Origin: Atkinsonella hypoxylon
Taxonomy: Eukaryota > Ascomycota > Sordariomycetes > Hypocreales > Clavicipitaceae
Length of the DNA: 64,000 nt
Assembly (NCBI GenBank): GCA_000729835.1
Contig: JFHB01000037.1
Coordinates: forward strand, 124,001-188,000
Direction: 5' to 3'
Below are positions 1 through 12,879 of this stretch, piece after piece. Every line of letters begins with the position of its first letter. Position 1 is the stretch's first letter. Under the pieces are notes generated by a model. That model made no database searches. It saw nothing but the letters and a program-made list of their open reading frames with translations, and was not told the DNA's origin. Both the position numbers and the translations under genes were made by a program.

Positions 1-3000
1 TAGAAGTCGAGCCAATCCTCAGGCGCTTCAATGCCCCTTTGGCATTGCAAACTACGAATCAAGTCTTTGCGTACCAGCATTATCCATATTGCATCAACAG
101 CCAGAACGATGGCCACACATACAGAAGATGCACCTCCCGACAATCCGGAAATCAACTTGCTCAAATGTGATGACGGATGTTTGTGCTTCTCTATCGTCGT
201 GCAATCCAGCCCTCTAGCGGCACATAGATGAACCGTACCGGCCCTGGCTCAAAAAACAAGGGTCAGTTCATGCTGCCGCCACAGCATATATGGAGCTCGA
301 ACACCAGAGTGCGGCTTTTTTAGACTGGACAGAATCCTGACCAGAATCCTGACCAGAAGGTCGTCAGCGGCACGCCGTGCCATTGGTGGTGTGTTGTGGT
401 CCTCAAGTAATTACCCCAGACTGGTTCATCCAGTTTCAGAACTGACTAATGTCCTGCATGGGAAATGCATGGCTGGATAGGCCAACCGACTAATGACCGT
501 GGGCGTCAACAAAGTTGCGCGCCATTACCAGCCCATGCCTATTGTTTGCACTCCGCTTTTTGCTAATTGTTCAAGTAAAGGTGGCTGAAGACTTGGAAGA
601 CTTGGATTAGACTAGACCGGTTGGACGAAGCTGCCCCGGCCGAGACAAACTGGAGTAGATGTCACACATTGAGTGGATGACTTCCTGGCAAGGGCTTCTA
701 GTTCGCTTCCGAGGCAGATGAATGAGTATCCCACATATGTAATTGTTTGGAACAAGGTCTCTTGCATTCTCTGACTTCATTCTAATCCTGTCTTTCGATT
801 CAAGGTTGTATTCCACAATCGGCGAAATACCCCCGCCCCTGTCGCTGGTCATGGTTGTGCTGTCTTTTCCTCGGTCGTCCATTGTTGGCTTTGAAAGCAA
901 TTGCAACTTTCCCTGCCAGCAAAACCGGAAATTTGTCCGCAGCAAAATCGCCGGTTCAGTGGGTGCACCAAACGAAGAACGTGTGGATTGAAATTCGGTC
1001 GACATGTGGACCGATTTGACATGTCGGACCCTGTTTGCCAGGCTAACCAAGATCCTAGAAGCAAGTAGCCGCCATCAACTGACGTTCGGCCTCTGCTTGT
1101 TGGGCGCTGAATCATGGGGGACGCAAGAACGATTGCGAGCCCCTGCTCTATGCGGCTCCGATTTTTTAAGTACGAGTGGCGGTCAGGGCAGACATGTCAC
1201 ACAATCTATCACAATAGAAGATTTTGGCCATGTTAAAAGAGGCTGCCCAATTGCCTGCGATGTCTAGGGCCAGGGTATGGTGTGGTAGGCATTGTTTGCT
1301 AGCACCGGCGTCGCCGTCCTTCCTCGTGTGATCTTTAGTACGCAAGTTTGCTGAGATGAGGGCGAACAGTTCTGTCATCACGAGAGATTCATACATAGTT
1401 GAATATCGAAATCCTAGTCGGCTTTCTTGCGGCCAACAGCCTGGTAGCGAGCCAAGATGCACTCATGCTTTTGTATGGGCCAGGGTGTCTGAAATGGTTC
1501 ATTCCGCACGACTCCCACAAGCATCTGCATCAACTTTGTGTGTCCGCTGCATGACTTGAGTTGTTTGTCTGTCTTGTAAATTATCTGGCTAGGAGAGAGG
1601 GGTGAGTTCTGAGATGCGAAGACTTTTCTATTCGTTGTGTCAATGTGCTCGGTAGTTTCTGTTGAGGACTGAGACGGCATATTGGATCTATTCTTAACAT
1701 ATTCGGCTCATCTAGCCGCAAACTGTTGCTCAAGACGAAATTGAATCATGAGAGTACTGCAGGGATTTACACCCCTCCTTTTGAAATGTTTCCCGAGATG
1801 TGGTTTTATGCGGCATGCTGCAACGGTTGCATCACAGAGCAAGGAATTACTATCCCGTTCGTTTTGAACTGCTGTAAATGCTGGCTATGTATTGGAACCA
1901 GCACCGAATTCAAAGTATGAGTCTTTTATATTTCATCACTGCCGTTGTCCATGGTAATTCAGTCTAGGCCTGACCCGGGCTCAGCTGCATATGAGCGGTG
2001 ACTGATGAGGGTGGTAGAGGAGCAATAAAACGGCGAATCAACTCCAAATCAATGCAAATTATGACTTGTACGATGTGGTCAGTATATTTTCCGACTCGAC
2101 GTCATGAGTCTCTTCGAGCTAACAGCCCATCATAACAGACAACTAATGGCATAGTGAGCTCCAAGTTCTCCTCATCACGATTCACCCTTTTCAAGCCTCC
2201 TCATCGGAGCCACGCCTCTTGGAGGAAACAACTTGTTTTGACATGGCGGGCATCTCAGACCCCTGGAGTGTAATATACCGCTAGTCCAACCCTCGACTCA
2301 TGGAAGATGCATTCATTGATCCGAAACACCTCAATCCAATATTCTGCACGTCCAGTGACATGATCAGCTCTTCTCGGTGCCGCGTTCAAAAGTCCCGTAC
2401 AGAAGATAAGATGCCTGTTAATGAATATGATGCTTTTTCCGACGGAGTGCTTTCAAGACACGCCCCTTGAAGCCGAATCTCCCTGCCCCTTGGCCACCAA
2501 TGGGACGTGGGCTCCTCATGAGCAGTTCGTCACTTTCTCAGCGCCCCGTAGCCGGTGGCCAAATCTGATGTTCTAGTTTTCTGTCTTGGAAACAAGTACC
2601 TCGTTTGTACCATCTACGTCGAACCGAAAGCGAAGTGGCAGACACATTCTCGTCCCTTGATGTCTATGGACGCGTCTCAAAGGCATCATTCACCAAGCAA
2701 TATCCGCTTTCGGACAATGTGGATCTTGAGAACAAAGGCCTTCCTTGCGGAACAAAAAAAAAAAAAAAACTTGGCCTGTGTGGGGAACTCAGCGCTCCAG
2801 ACCCGAGTCTCGGAAAGGACGGTCGAGATGGATTGGTGGCTGATCTGACTGGACCGTGTATGGCTTCCGAGGGGCAAATTCATCGATAATGCGCGATACT
2901 TTCTGCTTGAGGTGCTTTTGAACTGCCTTATGGGTTTTCTATCCTGGTACGTTGGCGCTATGGCTAGGTTGGTTGCCCGACGTAATCATACATGAAGTCT

Positions 3001-5534
3001 AAAGGAGTACGACCAACACACCCTGGTTCAGAAAAGAGATGGCCGGTCTAGCATCTAGACTTTTGAGTAACAACCGGCCACTTTTTCTTGACAAGGGTGC
3101 TACAGCACTCGTCGTCAAAATCAAACGACGTCGTTGGAAATCTCGGAAAACAGACTAACTACGTACTGAGCTGTATGAAATTTTCTCGTAACGAGCCTCA
3201 CATTCAACGACAGCCGCGTCATATTCATTCACTATATTTCATATTAGAGCCCGGCCATTTTAAGCCGGATCTCGGCTCCTGTAGCTATGCCAGATCCCAG
3301 AGCCGTCATGGTTGCCTGGTAGCTCGTTTGTTTCCAAGCTTGGATCTGCGTCTCTTGTTCCGAGCACGACGGCTGGTAGATTAATCTCCGTTTGGATTCG
3401 AACGCTCACGCCACACACTCTTGGTTGAAACAAGACGCGGCGCAGGCTCCATCCATCACCTTTGAGTTGTGAGGAATTTGACGCCGGGCCACTTTTCCCT
3501 TTACCCGCGTGAACAGACCTCATGACCATTTTGCAGCCCCGACGACAAAGAACAAGCTGCAGTGACAGCAAACCCCGCTCCTATTTCCACTTTTTTCTCC
3601 TCATGTTGGTTTTGAATCTCGCCTTGGTATTCTAATTTGTCGGCTTTGGATGTGGCAAGGAGTGCCAAAGGGGGTGAGTGGAAAGAAGCCTTGACCCCGG
3701 GTGATATCGGGCAGCCAGTCATCGTTACCACGGTGAAAGTAATGATGTTGTTGGGCGACACGCGTTTAGCTGGGATCTTTGTTCCTCTCTCCTCGCCCAA
3801 CCTCCCTTATTTATTTTTTTTGTCTTTCCTTTCTTTCCCGATGTTTGTTGAGGAAGGGGGTGAGAGTATGTCGAGTAAGATAACACCAGCCAAGGTCGTG
3901 GGAACCCAGTTCCACCTGTCATGGAAAGGATATCTATCATTGGGACGTTTGCCATGCGGCTGTTCAAAAGGAGCATGTAGTAAATGCGGCAGGGTGTGTG
4001 TGTTGCCTGACGATGTGTTTACATGGGTGAGCAGCCCTTGTGAATGGTGTGACGAGGGAGGGATTCCGAAATTACCGGCTTTTCTTGTGCCGGAGCTTTG
4101 TTTTGATTTCCGCGAGTGTGAGTCTATCAAGCTATTGTACAGGAACTTGTTTGCTCCGGGGGGGGGGGGTTGAAAACAATGTCGTGCTTCCTGAGGGCGA
4201 GATGTCCTAGATTGCGACAACCCGAGAAGTTGGTGCCAGGTCAGCACGAAACCAGTTTCAAAGACCAACAAACCTCCAATGGCTGTCAGAGTGGCTACGG
4301 GAACATTGGGGCCGTTGGACTGCTTCAATTGGATCTAGTTCAACTTATGAATTTCAAGCCACTTGGTGCATTTGTCAGAGATGCTGAACTCCCTTGAACT
4401 TTCTCGGGCGAAAAGTTGGTGTGAACCCTTTTTGGTGAAACATATTTCCCGCATGTCCAAGGCTGGAATGATGGTCTCTTCAGAGGTGTCCATGGTCACA
4501 TTTCATTCATCGGACCAGTTTCTGTTGAGAAGTGAAACTTGGGAATACAATCGTGGCCTTTCCAGTAGTTAGTACATTTATGAAACAGCCATAAGAAGCC
4601 TTAGCCCTAAATCCTGTGATTCAATCGGTTTTTACAAAGAATAAAAGCCGTCGCGACCAATAAGTGTTCATTCAGTCAATGTATCATGTCAAGAGATGAT
4701 GTCGGGATGTCGGGCAGGTTCTCTAGGGTAGCTCCATAAACTCGGGTGCGCCACCAAAGCTGAGACAAGTTGAAGAGGAATCAGCATGACTTCATCACAA
4801 AATTTGGGAATACTTGGACGATAAAAAGCTAGGTTTCTAGTTCATCAGTAACGTTGACGAATGGGAAATTTGCGTAAATATTGGCCGAGGAAAGCGTGAC
4901 TAGTCTTTTCCGCAACAGTTGACTCGTGATATTGCACTTCAGCATTGTGAGATCACGTTAGATGATACTGAGTACGTAGAATTACATGTTTGGCATAGAC
5001 ATGCACACAAGGGGTTGTGCGTCTTCAGCCACACTGCTATATCAGTGGTATAGCCATACGTATATGTCTAATTTGACAAAGGAGTCACGGCGTGGCATTC
5101 ACGCATATAACCAATGTTGTATGGCTCAAATCCGTAACTACTAAGAAACAATTGATATATCCATCCTGGCTCCGCCTGTGGCCTATACTTTCTGCCGCCA
5201 GTAAGGTTCTCCTCCGATCGTATCTGAGACCATAGTGATTCATATCACCAGGATTCCTACTGAGTATAATACAATTAAAAGTGTATTGAAGCAGCAGTCC
5301 ATGAGAGCATCATGGGAAACAAAAAAAAAATGAAATGAAATGAAACAACGCCTGGATATCATGTGCGCCTCCCATGCCAAACCTTATCCACGCCACAACG
5401 CCTCTGAAAATACTGCCGACCTTGCTTTGATGACCAGCCTACGCAAAATGCGACTTCCTTACTCTACGATAGATATGTCACGATGAATATGCTTTCATAC
5501 CATCCAAAAGAACGCAAAGAAGCACAAACACCCA
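1..5534. other. 5.5 kb without a recognisable gene
   Basis: No reading frame on either strand gives a recognisable domain, and the longest frames (about 150-180 codons) have atypical composition and no splice partners. The stretch holds simple tracts: a poly-A run near 2754-2769, a pyrimidine-rich stretch near 3796-3842 and a run of 12 G at 4158-4169. It could be the long upstream region of a gene outside the window or decayed DNA; the sequence does not decide. Confidence 0.5.
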
Positions 5535-7668
5535 TCAGCAGCCAACCAATTCCCGTGAGGCAGCGCTATCACGAGGTCCAAGCACTGTCGCCGTCTCATT
5601 GGTGTCGTCATACACATGCAATTTTGCTGTGAACTTAGACCTTAGCTTTCGAGGGGTGATTCGTATAGTTTGATCATCGAGCAACTGATCCTCAACGTCC
5701 GCATCGTCCTGATCCGAACCTTCGCATTCGAAGCGGCGAGATGGGCGCGGACGCCTTGTTCTCATATCATGACGCATAGGACTCTTTTTAGGACTCCGCA
5801 GTCCGGAGGTGTCTTCATCGGCAACGCCAAGTCGGTTGCGCAGACGTTGAATTTTTCCAATCAACTTTGCTTGTCCCGGGAAATATGGAAGTGCTAGTTC
5901 ATATGCTCGCAGAGCCGAAGCGTTATCACCCTTTTTTTTGTGTTGCCTCGCCGCTAACAAGTATCGAAGACCGTCAGATTTGGAATCATCCCGTCTCTCT
6001 TCGCTTTCGATGCGTCTCTCCAGTGCTTCGAGTCGCTTCTGCATCGCCTCACTTGGATCAGGCTGCGCCGCAGCTTGCTTCAACTGGATTGTGTTCTCAG
6101 CGGCCGAGCGAGCTGCCAGGATCTCGCCAACCTTCTTTTCCACCATGGCTTCGATTTGTGAGGCTGTCACAGTGATGGAAGGCTCTTCAATCGCAGGCCG
6201 AGCCATTTTGCTCGGTCGCGCCGTGATAGACTCCTGATCAGAGGGTCTTTTGTGAGCCGCACTTGGGCGAGGGACCAGACTAACCTTGACCACAGGCCGG
6301 GGCAGAGCGGTTGGCATGGTAATGGTTTTGGTTGGAGACTGCTTCGCTTTGTCTGTGTAAACATCAAAAGATTTCATCGGCCGCGCCGCGTCCGCAGTTG
6401 ACTTGGCAGCCACATTACCATTATGCATATTGTGTGCATTCAAGGCATTAGGCAGCGGCCGCAGTGGTTGCCGTTGCGCAGTATTATAGCTGCAAGTCCT
6501 CGGAAATTGTTTGAAGACAATTTCATTCTCGATCTCCCGAACCTCTATTCGCTTGGCTCTGGAGCTGACATTGAGACTGCTGAGGGTATCGAGATGGTAG
6601 CTTCGGAGAGGGGCCAAATTGAGAATCATAACGGTTATGCCATTGTTCTGACCGAGAGATAAAATGCGAGTCATTTTGGATTCCCTGTATGGAATTCGCT
6701 TGTCGCCTCTAGAAATGGCGTCAATACATTGGCTGAGAACGAACAAACTCTTGTTGATAGCCGCCGACTCGACCAACCGCTCCTTGTCGTTGTCGGTGCG
6801 GCGATTATCTTCTGAACCAGCCAAATCAATGGCTGAAACGGTGCTCTCCTTGACCGCATCTTCGGAAATTTGGGTAACCTTGACGCGTAAGATTGCATGG
6901 CTGCGACTGCTATGGGCATTGAGTTTGGTAGATGCAGTGACACGGTTGTTGTTCGCCTCGATGTACATCTTCTCGAAGCCCCGTAAATCCTCACATGTTC
7001 GCTCCGTCAAGCCAGCAACCACCGTCCTCCCATTAGCTTCTGCGCGAAGGGCAAGCCCAGACGGGGTTCTCTTGTCGGGAGGTTCGAGAAGATCGAAGAC
7101 TTTGTCTTTATAAATCTCGTAGTACGACAAGCTGACTTTGACCGTCGTGTTTCCCTCCGTGTCCTTCATAATCTTCTTTCCTCGTCGGAAGACGCCAGAA
7201 AGCAATCGAGGGATGACACCCCTGTCGGCAAGTTTCAAGCCGCCGCGCATCGTGTGAGTCTTCCCCGTCCCAGTTACGCCGTACGCGAAGATGGTGACAT
7301 CGTATCCTTGGAACAATGATTTCAGGTGTGGTTGTACTGTACTAGGTTTTAGCTATGCTGAATGTAAAAAACACCTTTGCGTGCCTGATTTATGTCGAAG
7401 ACACGTGTCGAAGACAGAAGCATTGCCCTTTGGCGTCGCTTCTGTGCCGGACCATACCTTCGGATGTGAACAAAGTCTCCTGTGACGTCGATTGATCGTA
7501 CACGGCATTGAAGGAGAAGGAGAACTCTTCGGCCATATTCTTAGGACTGGGAATCCTAATGATCGTGTTTGGCTTATCGGGCTCCACAGAGTCAGGACGA
7601 ACGATGATGTCCTTATCCAGCTCCGTCTCCAAGAGCGGACGGATTCTGGCAACCACACGAACAGACAT
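5535..7668 (-). CDS. Kinesin motor protein, KIF22/kinesin-10-like
   Basis: Microtubule motor ATPase with an N-terminal motor domain. Exons 7668-7458 and 7336-5535 (intron 7457-7337, donor GTATGG, acceptor TACAG) give 670 aa in frame. Visible motor motifs are the P-loop GVTGTGKT at residues 90-97, switch I NAHSSRSH, switch II DLAGSE and the INKSL element. After the motor come a basic low-complexity linker, a short charged helical stretch (REEXXXE-like, probable coiled coil), then a stretch containing ALRAYELALPYFPGQAK that looks like one TPR-type helix pair, and an Arg/Asp-rich tail. The motor resembles the chromokinesin Kid/KIF22 group; the subfamily is inferred from overall similarity only. 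It is divergent from AIM24 across about 600 bp. Start: first ATG of an open N-terminal exon beginning directly with the motor strand VRVVARIRP. Confidence 0.88.
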
Positions 7669-8265
7669 GGCGGGTTCTCAAGTATGAATGCATGCAAGGC
7701 AAACACGAAATGAGATAGAAAATATATATGAAAATAATGACCGACAAAAGGAACAACAGACCGCTGCACCGCACCACACGAAGCCGACGGCGATTTCAAT
7801 GAACGTTCCTGGCTTTGGATGTTGGTGGTGTGGTGGACGCGCCATTGCCAGGCGTCAGGGAGGTTGGTGACAAGCAGGGATGTGGGCCAATGAGGACCAA
7901 GATGCGCGAGAGGTACTTCAGTTTCTATGGGAACGTCACGATGATGAAAGTCCCAGCATATATTCGACGTACATAGCTGGTACATTGACCGTTATGCTAA
8001 TTACCACATACCACGCGTTCCAATAGGCGAGGGTCAGAGGTACACAAAATGTACTGAGGCAGGCTGTGGATTCGCGACATGCCTGAGGCCCTACAATTGA
8101 AAATTGGCGTGGTCGTCCAGGCAACCTGGTTCGGAGATCGGAAAAAGCCGTACTGCGAGCCAAGCTATTATGTATGGATAGCTATTTGATGCAAACCGCC
8201 AACGCCGATTGAGCTTTTGCATCGTAGCTACGGAACGGACAGCTTACGACTCGAGGTCCAACACT
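7669..8265. promoter_or_regulatory. Shared upstream region of divergent kinesin and AIM24 genes
   Basis: About 600 bp separates the two divergent start codons, so both promoters must lie here. No coding frame or repeat stands out, and no specific motif can be defended by eye. Confidence 0.4.
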
Positions 8266-9576
8266 ATGGTGCGAGGCACATCACCTCTCGTGAGGTCCTC
8301 TGCTGGTGGCTTCCGATCTCACAGATCAGCGGCGTTTGTGTGTTGGCAATGCCGCACCATTCAAATCAGCGCAGCGCCGAGCACCGATTCGCCGAAGGTG
8401 ATAAATGACGCTTTCGGAGCTTCTGTCGGCAGCTCAAGGGATATAGCAGGTTGGCTCACTTTATATATGGACTACTGTGTCGCTTTGTTACCTTGCTGAC
8501 ACGACCTCGTTAACTTCAAGATGCGCGATTCGAAGTTCTTGGGACGCCGTACTCCATGCTCTTAGTCACGCTATCAGCATCGCAGAATCTCTACACAAGG
8601 CGGGGCACTCTTGTTGCTGTGGCTAACAAACCAGATAATGTAGGGCAATGAGATTGAGCGGCCTTTGGCATGATGTACCCGTTGGCGACATGATACATTT
8701 TCCACTAACTGTGTGCGTTAGGCTCGATCAACGCTATCGCTCTTGAACCCTCTCCCCCGAGCTGCCTTGGGAGTTCCATTCCTGTATCAACGCATATCGT
8801 CGACCACGCCCATCACAGCCCTCATTTCTTCCAAATCACCAACCACAACATTCTCTCTTTTGCGTCTTGATGGAACGACCGATTGGATAGTGTCACAGCG
8901 CAACGCCCTGTTTGCTTGGACTGGGCACACTTTGACGCTGTCGTCCCGAATTCAGCGCAAGCTGGCATTGGCGCATTGGGGCAGTACTCATCTGACTGGC
9001 AGAGGCTTGGTAGCCCTATCAGCCCCTGGGCAGGTGTATCAACTTACACTCTCCGAGGGAGAAGAATTCATCGCCCACCCCGGAAGTGTCGTAGCCTATG
9101 CAGTATCCAGAAATGCGCCACAGCCATTCCGGCTCAAGAGCACGAGCCTACGACTTCAGGTTCCCTCATTGACATCATGGCTACCGGAATTCGAATTCTT
9201 GAAAACTCTGCGTCAATCGGCGGTGTACAAATTTTTAGCCACCACCTTATACAACATAAGAACCATGACACGTCGAACAATCTGGGGAGACCGCCTTTTC
9301 CTTCAGTTCAAAGGACCCGCCACTATTCTCCTTTCGAGCCGAGGTGTCAGAGTTGCCGATGTCTTGTCAGGCGAGCAAATCAACGAGATTGCTGATGCCC
9401 CAACCGGAGTGTCTGCTGCCGCAATAGATCAGGCGATCAAGTCGACGAATGTGTTAGAGAAACAGGCTGGGTCGGAAGGAGAGAACATCACCAGCACGCT
9501 GCAAGTTACATCAGGAGAAATGGACGGGAAAGTGAGTCTTGAGGAGGGAAAGCAGCTGAAAGATTCTCTGCGGTAA
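8266..9576 (+). CDS. AIM24: Mitochondrial AIM24 family protein
   Basis: Inner mitochondrial membrane protein of the AIM24 family, in yeast linked to MICOS/cristae organisation and lipid-dependent respiratory complex stability. Exons 8266-8449, 8521-8639 and 8722-9576 join in frame to 385 aa, near the usual fungal length. The N-terminus is rich in Arg and Ser and poor in acidic residues (MVRGTSPLVRSS, then CRTIQISAAPS), as expected for a presequence. The body shows the family signature RLDGTTDWIVSQRNALFAWTG split into strands, and the segment DARFEVLGTPYSMLL at the start of exon 2. The first intron uses the less usual donor GTTGGC, but it alone joins the frames. Divergent from the kinesin gene. 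Confidence 0.93.
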
Positions 9577-11279
9577 GCCTGTCGCAGGCCATAAGCATAT
9601 TTCTTTGTTTTCCATACAGACGCAGAAATGTATCAATATGATCACCCATTTAGATGAGTAGTATAAACTTGCCGTGTCTTGTTCTATGTAGCGGCATGTC
9701 TGGATGGGGAACTGTAGCTTGCGAGCTTCTCAGCCATGTATTCAGCTAATCCCCATTAACGAATCGACGTCCCCGGCCCTGCCCGATTTTTAAGTTAAAA
9801 AAAAAGCTAATCCGAGCTAGCGATACCGTCTTGATGCATGAATTGACCGTGATTATTTTTTGGTCGAAGTATCATCCAGGGTGGGAAAGCGCCAGAGCGA
9901 GGGCTAAGGATTGAGAGAAATCGGACCACGGTGCTGATTATCTTTCAGTCCAGCTTTTTCCACAGTTAGGTCCGAGGTCATGAGAGTTGACTAGCTGATG
10001 GGCCGGGGCCTCGCTCCTTCGGAGATTACATGGGGGACTGGATCTGTGCGAGACGCTCGGCTTATTCGTGCCGAATGGGAAGAAAGAACGAGCCAATAAC
10101 GTCAGGTGGGATGTGGAGATGGTCTTGTACGTACATGTAACCTCTTTTGGCTCGTCTCTTAGCACTCCGTAAACCATAAATAATTACAACAAAAAAGCAG
10201 AAAAACGTGCAATATTGCAAGTCATGTACATAAAATAAGAAATGAATCCCGCCCCCTTCTTTTTGTTTTTTCTAATAGCGCTTCACGTTGTAAGAGTTGC
10301 AGCATTGCTGCCTGCCGTGGTGGGCCGCTTTGTCTTTGTCTTGGATGTGTAGATTCAAGATGCTGGATAGGTAGTTAATGAAGCTGTGTCTGAGCACTCA
10401 TTGTTCGGCGTTGCACGACATGCAGTCGGCTGACAAATCATCTACGCAAAACGCTACTTGTTTTATCACGCGGCGCCATGAACGACTTCCACAAAGAGAT
10501 GCTATTTCCCGATGCCATGGTGAAGGATCTGAGAGGATCTACCGTGGAGCAGCATATTACGAACACGTTATTTTGTTTATCATTATTAATCCATTTCTGT
10601 GATTTCCAATTTTTATTTTTGTCAACAAATTACAACGAAGTAAAAGATACGCCCCATAATCTTGATGCTACTGCAACAGTCACCGTCCAGTCGGACATAT
10701 CAGCAACCACTTCATAAATCCGATTCCCTGATCAGTAATGCTCACGCTGGAAATTCTACTACGCCAGGCTAGCTTCGAGAGGGAGGACACTGGTAGTTTG
10801 GAGACCGAGCTATTCCGTAGTGACATTTAATTTAGTTGGACACGCCCTGTGCCACGGGCTTCACACGGGTCCCTGCTCCACAAATAAAACTTCGTGCGAG
10901 TCGAGTTTCGACGGCGATGGTTAGTTTAAGTTATGAGCCTGATCAATAAATAGTCAGCAGGCGGCCACGTTAGATGTGATTCTCAGCTACTAGCTAGCGT
11001 CAGACCCATTCGTCTCATCGCATCCGCAATTGTTAACCCTCTCTTTCATACCTGCACGACCTTTTCTGCCGGGACAGACGCACTGAATTGCAACACCGGA
11101 CCCGTTCCCATTTTTGGTACCGGCTTGGCGGTTCCGTGTAAGATAATTGGCGCTCTGCCGCCGCGTATGCTACCGAGCGAGCCCGACTGTTCTCATCGAT
11201 CGAATATTGGACGACAGGTGGTTGACATTTCACTTGACTCCGTTTGAAGAAAAATCACCGAAGACAAAATCAAAAATCA
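9577..11279. other. 1.7 kb intergenic, no gene seen
   Basis: This is 3' flank of AIM24 and 5' flank of the MFS gene. Frames are short and unremarkable. There is an AT-rich stretch around 10190-10280 and 10570-10630. Nothing else is supportable. Confidence 0.5.
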
Positions 11280-12879
11280 ATGGCTTCTTCATCATACTCC
11301 ATGTCCTCCTCCGCCACCGACGAAAAAGCCAACCTTGTAAGAGGTACTCTGGCGGCCGCGCAGGGCAAACCCTCTTCACCCTCGTCATTCCAGCCGCAGG
11401 AAACCACAAGAGCAGTCGATTTGGAAAAAGGCAGCCTAGACGGCGCTCGAAAAGTCGATCAAGGTCCGACTGTACCGCCACCCAGCACCGAGATCCCGGA
11501 TGGCGGCCTGGACGCATGGCTGGTTGTCTTTGGAGGGTGGTGCGCACTGTTCTGCACCTTTGGCCTCATCAACTGCGCGGGCGTCTTTGTCGACTTTTAC
11601 GTGTCTGGGCCGCTGAGACAATACGATAGCTCGGCCGTGAGTTGGATCACGTCTGTCCAGGCGTTCGCCATGATATTTTGCGGAACAATCGTGAGTCAAG
11701 CAGCCTCCCGCAATAAATAAGCCCTCTCAAGATCTTCAGCACAGAGTTAAGCTTCTCCCAACGGAAAATTGACTTTGATTGTAGTTTGGCCGAATCTTCG
11801 ACAGCTACGGTCCGCGATGGCTCTTGTGGTGCGGGACCATCGCCTACGTCTTCGGCCTAATGATGGTGTCTCTCTGCACAGAATACTACCAGTTCTTTCT
11901 GGCCCAATCGCTCGTCGCGTCTATAGGCTCCAGCGCCGTTTTCAACGCATGCATGTCCTCCCTGGTGTCGTGGTTCCAGAAACGCCGGGCTTTTGCCTTT
12001 GGCATCATGGTATCGGGGTCTTCGCTGGGTGGCGTATGCCTTCCCATCATGATGGACCATCTTATTCACAGTATTGGATTTCCGTGGATGATGCGCACCA
12101 TGGCCTTTTTGTTTCTGGCTTTGCAGGGAATTGCTTGTCTGACCGTTAGGGCGAGACTGCCGCCGCTCCCTAGACCTTTTCGATTCATGGAGTATGTGGA
12201 CGCTTTGAAAGATATCCGCATGTCTGTAACGACTGCCGGCTTGTTCTTCTTCATGTGGGGAATGTGGTTGCCTTTCAACTATGTTCTATTACAAGCAAAG
12301 GCAGCAGGGATTTCACCGATCTTGATTCCATACCTTCTTCCCATTCTCAATGCTATAAGGTGAGGTTTTGCCCTACCCCCTCCGTTCCCCCCCCCCAAAA
12401 AAAACCCCTTTCGACATCCTTCTAGCCCGCCGACTAACTTACGAGACACCAGTATATTCGGCCGCATTCTTCCAGGCCTCGCAGCGGACAAAGTCGGCCG
12501 CTACAACGTCATGATTGGCATCACTTTCCTCTCTACCATCGTCTGTCTGGCTGTCTGGACACCTGTCAATAATGTGGCTGGTATTCTTGTCTTCATGATC
12601 ATCTTTGGCTTCTCATCTGGCGCCTTCGTCTCTCTCGCGCCGACACTAATTGCTCAAATCTCGGAAATCAGCCATATCGGTACTCGCGTGGGCACAGCAT
12701 ACGCTATCATGTCATTCGGCGCCTTGACCGGAAGCCCCATCGGCGGAGCCATAGTCTCCTCGCAAGGTGGTAATTTTCTCGGCCTCCAGCTGTTTTGCGG
12801 CTTTGCCATGCTGACGGGCGCATGTATATTTGTGGTTGCGAGATTCATTCTCGTCGGGGCCAGCCTGGCTAAAGTGTGA
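11280..12879 (+). CDS. MFS transporter, monocarboxylate-porter-like
   Basis: Membrane permease of the major facilitator superfamily, in the fungal MCT/Mch group (monocarboxylate, riboflavin and other small-solute porters). Exons 11280-11690, 11785-12359 and 12453-12879 join to 470 aa. A hydrophilic Ser/Pro-rich N-tail of about 75 residues precedes PDGGLDAWLVVFGGWC, the typical MCT entry to TM1 (DGG-WxVV-GGW). The loop after TM2 reads FGRIFDSYGPRW, and the second half carries the MFS loop motif FGRILPGLAADKVGRYN. About ten to twelve hydrophobic spans are visible. It lies 1.7 kb outside the alkaloid cluster, so an export role is possible but is only a neighbourhood inference; substrate unknown. 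Start chosen at the first ATG after which the N-tail stays in frame. Confidence 0.88.

Noticed and set aside
607..1050. 147-codon minus-strand frame
   Set aside because: Overlapped by equally long frames on both strands and has no recognisable motif.
3637..4173. 178-codon plus-strand frame with several cysteines
   Set aside because: Composition follows the surrounding T/G-rich DNA, it ends in the poly-G run, and there is no domain or secretion signal; chance frame more likely.
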